Source: Streptomyces sp. PsTaAH-137 (GTDB lineage: Bacteria > Actinomycetota > Actinomycetes > Streptomycetales > Streptomycetaceae). Taken from it: a DNA stretch of 64,000 nt. The notes under the pieces are model-generated. The model was given only the letters and a program-made list of their open reading frames with translations. It had not been told where the DNA came from and did no database searches. Location: the NCBI RefSeq assembly GCF_003259365.1, contig NZ_QLLY01000001.1, positions 434,001 through 498,000 of the forward strand, written 5' to 3'. A program made the position numbers and the translations under genes. This document shows positions 7,987 through 15,133 of this stretch, piece after piece (position 1 is the stretch's first letter; each line of letters starts with the position of its first letter).

Positions 7987-8907
7987 ATGAGCAGCAGTGT
8001 CGAGGTCCTGACCGCACGGGACGTGCCGCTCGGCGGGCCGCGTTCCATGACCGTGCGGCGGACGCTGCCCCAGCGGGCACGGTCGCTCATCGGCGCCTGG
8101 TGTTTCGTCGACCACTACGGCCCCGACGACGTGAGCGTCACCGGCGGCATGGATGTCGCGCCCCACCCGCACACCGGTCTGCAGACGGTGAGCTGGCTGT
8201 TCAGCGGCGAGATCGAGCACCGCGACAGCCTCGGCAGCCACGCCATGGTCCGGCCCGGCGAGCTGAACCTGATGACCGGCGGGCACGGGATCAGCCACAC
8301 GGAGGTCTCCACGCCGGCGACCACCGAACTGCACGGCGTCCAGCTGTGGGTGGCTCTTCCGGACGCGGACCGCCACGCCGACCGGGACTTCCAGCACTAC
8401 GCACCCGAACCGGTCACGGTCGACGGAGCGCGGATCCAGGTGTTCCTCGGCGAACTGGCCGGCTCCGTCTCACCGGTACGCACCTTCACCCCGCTGCTCG
8501 GCGCCGAACTCGTCCTCGCACCCCGCGCCCACGTCACCCTCACCGTCGACCCGGCCTTCGAGCACGGCCTCCTGGTCGACCGCGGCACGGTGAGCCTGAC
8601 CGGAACCCCGCTCGCGCAGGCCGAGTTGGGCTACGCACCGCCCGGCCGCGACACCCTCACCCTCAGCAACGACACGGACGCCCCCGCCCGGGTGATCCTG
8701 CTGGGCGGCCCGCCGTTCGGCGAGGAGATCATCATGTGGTGGAACTTCATCGCGCGGTCGACGGAGGAGATCGTGGAGGCCCGCCGGGACTGGATGGAGG
8801 GGGACGGGCGGAGGTTCGGCGAGGTGAAGGGGTACGACGGGGAACCGCTGCCTGCTCCTGAGCTGCCTAACGTGCCGCTGAAGCCGCGGGGCGACCGGCT
8901 GCGCTGA
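7987..8907 (+). CDS. Pirin family protein
   Basis: This 306-residue bicupin belongs to the pirin family. The metal-site motif HPHTGLQTVSWLFSGEIEHRDS lies at about residues 56-77 with its His residues intact, followed by MTGGHGISHTE (about 97-107), and the C-terminal cupin ends in GGPPFGEEIIMWWNF. Pirins are iron-binding quercetinase-like proteins or redox co-regulators. The ATG at 7987 is preferred; an in-frame GTG three codons earlier is possible. It is divergent from the AhpD-like gene, which suggests an oxidative-stress context. Confidence 0.92.
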   Translation: MSSSVEVLTARDVPLGGPRSMTVRRTLPQRARSLIGAWCFVDHYGPDDVSVTGGMDVAPHPHTGLQTVSWLFSGEIEHRDSLGSHAMVRPGELNLMTGGHGISHTEVSTPATTELHGVQLWVALPDADRHADRDFQHYAPEPVTVDGARIQVFLGELAGSVSPVRTFTPLLGAELVLAPRAHVTLTVDPAFEHGLLVDRGTVSLTGTPLAQAELGYAPPGRDTLTLSNDTDAPARVILLGGPPFGEEIIMWWNFIARSTEEIVEARRDWMEGDGRRFGEVKGYDGEPLPAPELPNVPLKPRGDRLR

Positions 8908-9015
8908 ACCGGCGCCGAACCCGCGACGGCGGCCTTCGCCGAACTCCCTGTCCAACAGCGGCGATCGGCCTATCCTGGACCTTTCCGACTTGGCCTGTAT
9001 GACCAGGAGGTCTGT

Positions 9016-9273
9016 ATGGCTGATCAGCCCTTGAAGGCGCACTTCGTCGCTGATCCGATCGAGCTTCCCGATGGCCGCAAGGTCCGGGTGAGCGCCTATC
9101 CCGACGGGAGCATTCGGTTCCGGGTGGATGGACTGCCGTACGTCTTGACCGAGGCGTATCTGAGCGGCAACCCCGAGAGTGACAAAGCGATCCTGAAGAT
9201 CTCGCCCGGCAAGCAGGGGAGCAACGCCTCCCACAACTACACGGAGTGGCTCGAAGAGAAGAACGGCAAGTAA
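9016..9273 (+). CDS. Small conserved-looking hypothetical protein
   Basis: This 85-residue hydrophilic protein has a perfect AGGAGG site 6 bases before its ATG and normal codon use, so it is very likely expressed. It has no signal peptide or membrane segment. Visible blocks are LPDGRKVRVSAYPDGSIRFR (about 19-38), and a charged C-terminus ending EEKNGK. The alternating pattern suggests a small beta sheet. The family is not recognised. Confidence 0.75.
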   Translation: MADQPLKAHFVADPIELPDGRKVRVSAYPDGSIRFRVDGLPYVLTEAYLSGNPESDKAILKISPGKQGSNASHNYTEWLEEKNGK

Positions 9274-9409
9274 CGCCGTGCCGGGGCTGCCGTTTGCCTG
9301 ACCCCCGCCCGATCGCCTGACATGCCGCGTTGTCAGTGGTGCCCTCTAGCGTGGGATCACCAAGGGCGGCCGACAGGGCAGGTCCGGTGAGTGGGGGGAG
9401 AGGTGTGCC

Positions 9410-10876
9410 GTGACCGCTGTGCAGGCACCGCAGGCCGAGGGCACGACGTATCTGGAGCTGTCCCAGGAGGGCGGCGGCGCCCACAAGTTCTACGAGGTGA
9501 CCGTCACCGGCACGACCGTGCTCGTGCGCTACGGACGCATCGGCGCGGACGGGCAGCGGCAGAGCTCGACGTTCCCGACTCCGGAGAAGGCACAGGCCGC
9601 GGCGGCCAAGAAGATAGGCGAGAAGGTGCGCAAGGGGTACGCGCCGGCGGTGCGCGGACAGCGGGCGGCCCGGTCGGTGACGCGCCGTCAGGTGGCGTCG
9701 GCGCCCTCGACGGCCCGGTCCACGGCGCCCGTCCTGTGGCGCTTCCGCACGGGCGCCTCGGCGTTCGGCATCCATGTGGACGAGGACCGCTGCTGGGTCG
9801 GCAACCAGAAGGGCGACGTCTACACCCTCGGCCACGACGGCGAGGTGCTCGCCCACTACTCCCTTCCCGACGGCGTGAAGTGCCTGGTGGCCGACGACTT
9901 CTGGATCTACGCCGGCTGTGACGACGGGCAGGTCTACGACCTGTCGGCGAAGGTACCGTTCGCCGCGTACACCATCGCCGAGGACGTCGACATCTTCTGG
10001 CTGGACATCCACGAGGGCGTACTCGACGTCTCCGACCGCAACGGCGGCCTCACCGTCATCGACCACGAGGAGGAGTTCCAGTGGTCCCGCTCCTCGGTCG
10101 GCGACAGCGGCTGGATGGTCCGGGCCGACGACCACGCCGTCTACCACGGCCACTCCCGAGGCGTCACCGCCTACGCGGCGGACGGCACCGGCCAGTTGTG
10201 GCACACGGAGACGCTCGGCAATGTGCTGTTCGGCTGGCAGGAGCACGACGCGGTGTACGCGGGCACCGGCCGCCGGGTCGTCCAGCGCCTGGCCAAGGAC
10301 ACAGGCCGCGTCGAGGCCACCTACAGCTGCGACGCCCCCGTCTACTCGTGCGCCACCTCGCCGGACGGCCACTACGTCTTCGCCGGTGACTCGTCCTCCT
10401 CCGTCTACTGCTTCTCGGCCGACGGCACCCGGCTGTGGAAGCTCGGTACCGGTGGCGGGTCCGCGCTGTCGATGCAGTACCACGACGAGAAGCTGTACCT
10501 GGTCTCCACCGACGGCTCGCTCGCCTGCGTGGACGCGAGCGAGGCCGCGATCAGCGCCGCCCAGTCGGGCACGGTCCCGGTCGCTCAGGACATCAAGCTG
10601 GCCGCCGCCCTGCCGACCTACGCGCCGCCCGCCTCCCCGGCCGCGGTCGCCACCGTCACCGCCGTTCCGGCGTCCGGAGCGGGAGTCGTCGTGGAGTGCG
10701 TCCAGGAGGGCGGCCGGATGCGGGTCCACGTGGTGTCCGACGGCTACGAGCCCACCTGGAACGTCCAGTTCCCCCGCGCCATACGCCAGCCGGGCGCGCG
10801 CTACGTCGTGGACGCGCTCCACTCGTCGTCGAACGGGTTCTACCGGGTGCGGGGCGAGATCCGGCGGCTGGTCTGA
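9410..10876 (+). CDS. WGR domain - beta-propeller fusion protein
   Basis: This 488-residue protein starts with a WGR-type domain (about residues 11-85: YLELSQEGG, RYGRIGADGQ, then FPTPEKAQAAAAKKIGEKVRKGY), a module known from poly-ADP-ribose polymerases and bacterial DNA-related proteins; the signature Trp is Tyr here. A linker of about 25 residues leads to a PQQ/WD-like beta-propeller (about 105-385) with repeated W-x-GNQKGDVYTL, FAGDSSSSVYCFSADG and LVSTDGSLACVDAS blades. No signal peptide is seen, so it is cytoplasmic. The fusion suggests a nucleic-acid or protein-scaffold role. The GTG start has a GGGAGAGG site. Confidence 0.85.
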   Translation: MTAVQAPQAEGTTYLELSQEGGGAHKFYEVTVTGTTVLVRYGRIGADGQRQSSTFPTPEKAQAAAAKKIGEKVRKGYAPAVRGQRAARSVTRRQVASAPSTARSTAPVLWRFRTGASAFGIHVDEDRCWVGNQKGDVYTLGHDGEVLAHYSLPDGVKCLVADDFWIYAGCDDGQVYDLSAKVPFAAYTIAEDVDIFWLDIHEGVLDVSDRNGGLTVIDHEEEFQWSRSSVGDSGWMVRADDHAVYHGHSRGVTAYAADGTGQLWHTETLGNVLFGWQEHDAVYAGTGRRVVQRLAKDTGRVEATYSCDAPVYSCATSPDGHYVFAGDSSSSVYCFSADGTRLWKLGTGGGSALSMQYHDEKLYLVSTDGSLACVDASEAAISAAQSGTVPVAQDIKLAAALPTYAPPASPAAVATVTAVPASGAGVVVECVQEGGRMRVHVVSDGYEPTWNVQFPRAIRQPGARYVVDALHSSSNGFYRVRGEIRRLV

Positions 10877-10977
10877 GCCGCCTTTGCCGGGCTCCAGGGG
10901 CAGTTGACCTGGGAGTTATTCTCGAGCGCAGACGCCCTCCGGCGCTGCCACAGCCCTCCGTGACCCAAGGAACCGCC

Positions 10978-11319
10978 ATGACCCAGCCCGCCGCCACCCC
11001 GGTGGTCCGCCGTGTGGACGAGCGCCACCGCTATGTGATCGACGTCGACGGCGCCACCGCCGGCTTCACCGCCTTTCGCGACCGCGACGACCGGCGCGTC
11101 TTCTTCCACACCGAGATCGACGACGCCTACGCGGGCCAGGGTCTGGCCTCGACGCTCGTCCGCGAGGCCCTCGACGACGTGCGCGCCGCGGGCAAGCGGA
11201 TCGTGCCCGTCTGCCCGTACGTGGCCAAGTTCCTGAAGAAGCACGAGGAGTACGCCGACATCACGGACCCGGTGACGCCCGAGGTCCTGGAGTGGCTGGA
11301 CGGTGTCCTGAAGCGCTGA
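10978..11319 (+). CDS. GNAT-like N-acetyltransferase, YjdJ type
   Basis: This 113-residue protein belongs to the short COG2388 acetyltransferase-like family. It has DGATAGFTAFRD (about 21-32), the FHTEIDDAYAGQGLASTLV acetyl-CoA loop (about 43-61) and the CPYVAKFLKKHEEY block (about 81-94). The ATG at 10978 follows AAGGAA. It stands alone, 101 bases after the WGR gene. The substrate is unknown. Confidence 0.9.
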   Translation: MTQPAATPVVRRVDERHRYVIDVDGATAGFTAFRDRDDRRVFFHTEIDDAYAGQGLASTLVREALDDVRAAGKRIVPVCPYVAKFLKKHEEYADITDPVTPEVLEWLDGVLKR

Positions 11320-11418
11320 CGGACCCTCGCTCGCAACCGAGTTCGAGTCGGGCGCGTCCTCGGAGCCCTTTCGTCGTTGAACACGTGACCATGATCAACG
11401 CGTTCGAGGAGACGACGA

Positions 11419-11931
11419 ATGAGTAACAGCACCAAGAAGAAGGGCCGCAGGCATCGCACGGTCAACCGCACGCCGCGGCCCGTGGGCACGGTGACGGCGC
11501 CCCGCGCGGAAACCACGGCTCCGGTGATGGTGCCCGGACAGAAGACCGAGCCCGACCTCGACCGGGTGCTGCGCAACCTGGGGTACGGGCGACTGCGCGT
11601 GCCGGCCCCCGCCGCACGCGCGGTACCGGCAACTCCGGTCCCGGCGGCCAAGACGGTCCCAGCGGCCCAGGTGGCCGAGCCGCGCCCCGCCCCGCGCGCG
11701 ACGGCGGAGCTGAACAAGAACGCCCGGCTGACCCTGGAGTCCCTGGAGCGGGCGGCCGACGGCCTCACGCTTGAGCAGGTGTGCGAGGCGGTCGGCTGGA
11801 CGCCGCGCACGGTGACGCGGCACCTGAGGACACTGGCGGACGCGGGCCTCGCCGAGCAGGCCGACGACGGACAGTGGTCGGCAGCCGGGACGCCCTCGGG
11901 CGCCGCCACCGAACGGCATCTGGTGAGCTGA
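11419..11931 (+). CDS. Winged-helix DNA-binding protein with basic N-terminus
   Basis: This 170-residue protein begins with a lysine/arginine-rich tail (SNSTKKKGRRHRT), followed by about 80 residues of low-complexity Ala/Pro/Val, then a winged-helix domain at about 95-155 (NARLTLESLERAADGLTLEQ, then VGWTPRTVTRHLRTLADAG as recognition helix region). The fold resembles ArsR/IclR N-terminal domains. The tail suggests non-specific DNA contact. There is no ligand domain. It is followed by a strong terminator. Confidence 0.7.
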   Translation: MSNSTKKKGRRHRTVNRTPRPVGTVTAPRAETTAPVMVPGQKTEPDLDRVLRNLGYGRLRVPAPAARAVPATPVPAAKTVPAAQVAEPRPAPRATAELNKNARLTLESLERAADGLTLEQVCEAVGWTPRTVTRHLRTLADAGLAEQADDGQWSAAGTPSGAATERHLVS

Positions 11932-12023
11932 TCCCCGTACCCGCCGTGGTCGCTGCAGGACCGCCTGCCTGACGATCACCTCGCTCACCGCGGGCGCGGG
12001 CCGTTCGGGCGGTGAGCGGCGGA

Positions 12024-12056
12024 AAGGGGCGGCCCCGGTGACCGGGGCCGCCCCTT
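12024..12056. terminator. Perfect 15-bp GC hairpin
   Basis: A perfect 15-base-pair stem (AAGGGGCGGCCCCGG paired with its complement) with a 3-base TGA loop lies 93 bases after the winged-helix gene. There is no long U tract, as usual in Streptomyces. It should work as a terminator in either direction. Confidence 0.8.
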
Positions 12057-12220
12057 CGCGATGCGCCGAGCGCGTCCGTGCTTGCCGCGAATGGCCGCAC
12101 GGCGCGGAGCCAGACATCGTGGGCCGAACCGTCGGGTTGCCCGATCCGTGCCGCCCGGATGGCGGAGGAAGGTAAACTCGACGACCGCCCACGTCACTCT
12201 CCCGCAGAGAGGGTGCAGGA

Positions 12221-12718
12221 ATGCCCCGACATCTTCCTCCCCGCCATCCCGAACAGGTGGCTCACGCCGTGAATCGCGCGGCCGAACTGCTCGAGGTGCT
12301 GTGGGGCCGGGGGCAGGAGACCGCGCCGCCGGGGCCGCTCCCGCCGTCGCAGTTGCGGGCCCTGAAGGTGATAGAGGAACAGCGGAGCGTCAACCAGCGC
12401 ATGTTGGGCGACGCGCTCGGCACCGGCCCGTCCTCCGTCAGCCGGCTGTGCGACCGTCTTGAGGCCGCCGGCCTGCTGGAGCGGATCCCCAGCGCGACGA
12501 GCCGGCGAGAGGTCGAGCTGACCCTGAGCCCGCAGGGCGCGCGAGTGCTCGAAGAACTCCGCCTCGCGCGCGTCCGCGAATTCGAGGCGGTGCTGCGGAC
12601 GATGGCGCCCGCCGACCTAGGCGTCCTCTCCGAGGGGCTCGAGAAGCTGCGGCAGGCGGCGGCGGACCGCATCGGTCTGGCCCGGGCTGAAGACGGGGAC
12701 TCCTCGGCGATCGCCTGA
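12221..12718 (+). CDS. MarR family regulator A
   Basis: This 165-residue MarR-type winged-helix protein has its DNA-binding part at about residues 40-110, with VNQRMLGDALGTGPSSVSRL as the HTH and SATSRREVELTLSPQG as the wing. It is a clear relative of the MarR protein encoded at 14253-14750 (both have the SRLCDRLEAAG recognition helix end). It is transcribed toward the first PP2C gene, 320 bases downstream, whose promoter region holds a MarR-style palindrome. The ligand is unknown. Confidence 0.9.
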   Translation: MPRHLPPRHPEQVAHAVNRAAELLEVLWGRGQETAPPGPLPPSQLRALKVIEEQRSVNQRMLGDALGTGPSSVSRLCDRLEAAGLLERIPSATSRREVELTLSPQGARVLEELRLARVREFEAVLRTMAPADLGVLSEGLEKLRQAAADRIGLARAEDGDSSAIA

Positions 12719-12934
12719 GTGTCCGAGCGTCCCGGAGCCGGGACATCCGAGCAGCGGCGCATCGCTGCGTACCTCTCGGGGGTGACGTGTACCCCTGTAC
12801 CCCTTTCCCCGGGCCGTCGGCCGGAGGATTCCCTGCCCCGACGCATCGAGCCGAGCCGAGCCGATCGAGCGTCCGTCCGGCACTTGTGCTCAACACTCGC
12901 TGACCGCCCCGGCCGTGGGAGATACACTCAACCG

Positions 12935-12965
12935 TTGCTGCCGGACAATATTTGTCGGGCAGCAA
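12935..12965. promoter_or_regulatory. 31-bp near-perfect palindrome, probable MarR operator
   Basis: Arms TTGCTGCC (12935-12942) and GGCAGCAA (12958-12965) flank an inner ACAATATTTGT core; 13 of the 15 base pairs match around the centre at 12950. It lies 74 bases before the PP2C start, inside an otherwise featureless 320-base gap after marR. Size and symmetry fit a MarR dimer site. Either neighbouring MarR could bind it. Confidence 0.65.
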
Positions 12966-13038
12966 TGAATCCGTTCGGCCGTTCGGCCCGAATCCCGACC
13001 ACCGCTGAGCTGTGCTCGCACCACCGACGAAGGCTGCC

Positions 13039-14232
13039 GTGACTAACTTCCTGGCCGTGGAACGCGCGCTGCGCACCGCCGCGCCGTACGACCTTCTTCC
13101 GGCGGCGCGGGCCGCGCTGGCCGAACAGTACGGGGCGGTGCGCGTCGATCTCCTGCTCGCCGACTACGGCCTGAAGGTGCTGCAGTCCGTCGCCGACGGC
13201 CCGGAAGCCCCCCGGCAGGTGCCGATCGCCGGCAGTCCGCAGGGGCGGGCCTTCGACAGCCGGGATCGCGTCCAGCTGGTCGGGCACCCGGAGTCCGTCG
13301 ACCTCCATGTGCCGGTGACCGTGCACGGCGACCGGCTCGGGATCCTGTCCGTACGGCTGCCCGTGCGGTTGTCCGACGAGAAGGTCACGCCTCAGGTGAT
13401 CGACGAGATCACCGCCGCCGCCGACATCATCGGACACGAGATCCTCGTCGCGGAACGCGACACGGACGTCTACCTCCAGGCCCGCCGCGCCAGCCGCCTC
13501 ACGCTCGCCGCCGAGGTGCAGTGGCACCTCCTGCCCGGCCGCGCCTGCGCCCGCAAGGAGTACGAGATCGGGGCCCACCTGGAGCCCGCGTACGCCATCT
13601 ACGGTGACAACTTCGACTGGGCGGAGACCGCGAACACGCTCACCCTCAGCATCACCAACGGCATGGGGGAGGGGATCCAGGCCGCGCTCCTGACGAGCCT
13701 GGCGGTCAACGCCCTGCGCAACGCACGCCGGGCGGGTATCGGTATCGCGGACCAGGCGGCACTCGCCGATCAGGCGCTGTTCGCCCAGTACCGCGGCGAG
13801 GAGTACGTCGCGACGCTGCTGCTCTCCTTCGACCTGGACACCGGTCGTGTCGAGGCCGTCGACGGAGGCTCTCCCCAGCTGTGGCGCCAGCGGGACAGGA
13901 CGGTGGAGCACATCGCGTTCGACCAGCAGATGCCGCTGGGCATGTTCGAGGAGACCGACTACGTCACACAGGACTTCCGGGTGGAGCCGGGAGACCGTCT
14001 GGTCTTCGTCAGCGACGGCGTGTTCGCCGCACTCTCGGACAAGGGCGAGCCCTTCGGCGAGAAGATGCTGGCCCGTGCCATCCAGGCGGCGCGCCTGCTG
14101 CCGGCCGCCGCGGTGCCCCGCGCGATCCTGCACGAGCTGTCCGCGTACCTGGACCTGGGAGCAGGACCCGAGGTCGCCGATGACGCGCTGGTGCTCTGCC
14201 TGGACTGGTTCGGCCGCGACGCCCGGGCCTGA
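13039..14232 (+). CDS. SpoIIE/PP2C-like phosphatase domain protein, degenerate metal site
   Basis: This 397-residue protein has a GAF-like N-terminal domain (about residues 1-150) and a SpoIIE-type PP2C domain (about 160-397). The usual metal motifs are altered: GGDxYD reads YGDNFDW and the DxxGKG loop reads ITNGMGEG, so an aspartate that binds metal in active enzymes is replaced. The last motif ADDALVLCL is kept. It may be an inactive sensor or binding protein rather than a phosphatase. The GTG at 13039 is preferred for its GAAGG site. A 31-bp palindrome lies 74 bases upstream. Confidence 0.85.
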   Translation: MTNFLAVERALRTAAPYDLLPAARAALAEQYGAVRVDLLLADYGLKVLQSVADGPEAPRQVPIAGSPQGRAFDSRDRVQLVGHPESVDLHVPVTVHGDRLGILSVRLPVRLSDEKVTPQVIDEITAAADIIGHEILVAERDTDVYLQARRASRLTLAAEVQWHLLPGRACARKEYEIGAHLEPAYAIYGDNFDWAETANTLTLSITNGMGEGIQAALLTSLAVNALRNARRAGIGIADQAALADQALFAQYRGEEYVATLLLSFDLDTGRVEAVDGGSPQLWRQRDRTVEHIAFDQQMPLGMFEETDYVTQDFRVEPGDRLVFVSDGVFAALSDKGEPFGEKMLARAIQAARLLPAAAVPRAILHELSAYLDLGAGPEVADDALVLCLDWFGRDARA

Positions 14233-14252
14233 CCCCTCGCCGCCGCCCCACG

Positions 14253-14750
14253 TCAGCCGGGCTGCGACGCCTCGGGGTCGGCCGCGCGCGACGCGGTGGC
14301 GAAGGCGCGCAGCCCGGTCAGCAATGCACCACGCTTGTCGCTCGGCATGCGGTCGAGCACGTCGCTGAGCAGGCGCTCCCTTCGGGCCGACACGGCGTCG
14401 AGTGCGTCCTGTCCCCGCCGGGTCAGGGTCAGGCCGATCGTGCGCCGGTTGGTCGGCGGGGGCGCCCGCAGGATCATGCCCGCCGCCTCGAGCCGGTCGC
14501 ACAGCCTGCTGGCGGCAGACGGTGCGGTGCCGATCGCGCCTGCCAGCGCGCCCAGATTCAGGCCCGGCGTCGTTCTGACGGTGTGCAGAGCGTGGAGTTG
14601 CAGGGCGGAGAGCTGCGGCGTGCCCGTCTTGGCGGTGCGGGTCCACAGGCCCACGAGCAGGTCGACAGCCGCCGTCGTGTCCGCAGCCAAGGAGGGGCGG
14701 GGGTCTTCCAGTGGGCCGATGGGATCAAGTCGGCCGTCACTGTCTTCCAT
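14253..14750 (-). CDS. MarR family regulator B
   Basis: This 165-residue MarR protein has the HTH LGALAGAIGTAPSAASRLCD (about residues 78-97) and the wing PPPTNRRTIGLTLTRRG. It is paralogous to MarR A at 12221. It converges on the first PP2C gene (20-base gap) and is divergent from the second PP2C/B12/STAS operon, with a 383-base shared promoter region that holds two inverted repeats. That makes it the obvious candidate regulator of that operon. Confidence 0.9.
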   Translation of the reverse strand: MEDSDGRLDPIGPLEDPRPSLAADTTAAVDLLVGLWTRTAKTGTPQLSALQLHALHTVRTTPGLNLGALAGAIGTAPSAASRLCDRLEAAGMILRAPPPTNRRTIGLTLTRRGQDALDAVSARRERLLSDVLDRMPSDKRGALLTGLRAFATASRAADPEASQPG

Positions 14751-15006
14751 GGGATCGGGTACACCTCTCGCGGGGCTGAGGCTGTTGGTGCGCGTAGTTC
14801 ACGTGTTCCCGATTCACAGGAAATATCCGCCCACCGACGTGACCATACCGGTGTGGTTGTGAAGATTCAGGGGATATCGGTGGAGCGGGCGGGGGCTAAA
14901 GGCCCCACTGGCCGTTGCGCATAGAAACACTCAGCCCTGGTACTCGGCCCCCGATTCGGCACGGCGATCGGGACGTGGTTGCCGTGAGGCCCTTGATCGT
15001 GCGACT

Positions 15007-15022
15007 GTTGCCCTATGGCAAC
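15007..15022. promoter_or_regulatory. GTTGCC-N4-GGCAAC inverted repeat
   Basis: A perfect 6-bp inverted repeat with a CTAT spacer lies in the 383-base gap between MarR B and the second PP2C gene. The half site resembles the outer arm of the 12935 palindrome (TTGC.GCC), which supports a MarR binder. Apart from this and the repeat at 15052 nothing else is seen in the gap. Confidence 0.45.
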
Positions 15023-15051
15023 TATGACGGTTCGTAAGGATCATGGAGCAG

Positions 15052-15088
15052 CCTAGGTCAGTTGTCCCACGTTGTTGACTGCCCTAGG
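15052..15088. promoter_or_regulatory. Long CCTAGG inverted repeat before the PP2C operon
   Basis: Arms CCTAGGTCAGT (15052-15062) and ACTGCCCTAGG (15078-15088) pair at 10 of 11 positions around a 15-base spacer. The repeat sits 46 bases before the proposed phosphatase start. It could be an operator or an mRNA hairpin in the leader. Confidence 0.45.
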
Positions 15089-15133
15089 AACCCAGCGAAG
15101 GGTGGTGGGGGCCGCGCTCTGCGGACCCGTGCG

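Noticed and set aside
8867..10822. 651-codon minus-strand frame across the WGR-propeller gene
   Set aside because: The composition is antisense-like and no domain is visible; the plus strand shows WGR and propeller repeats.
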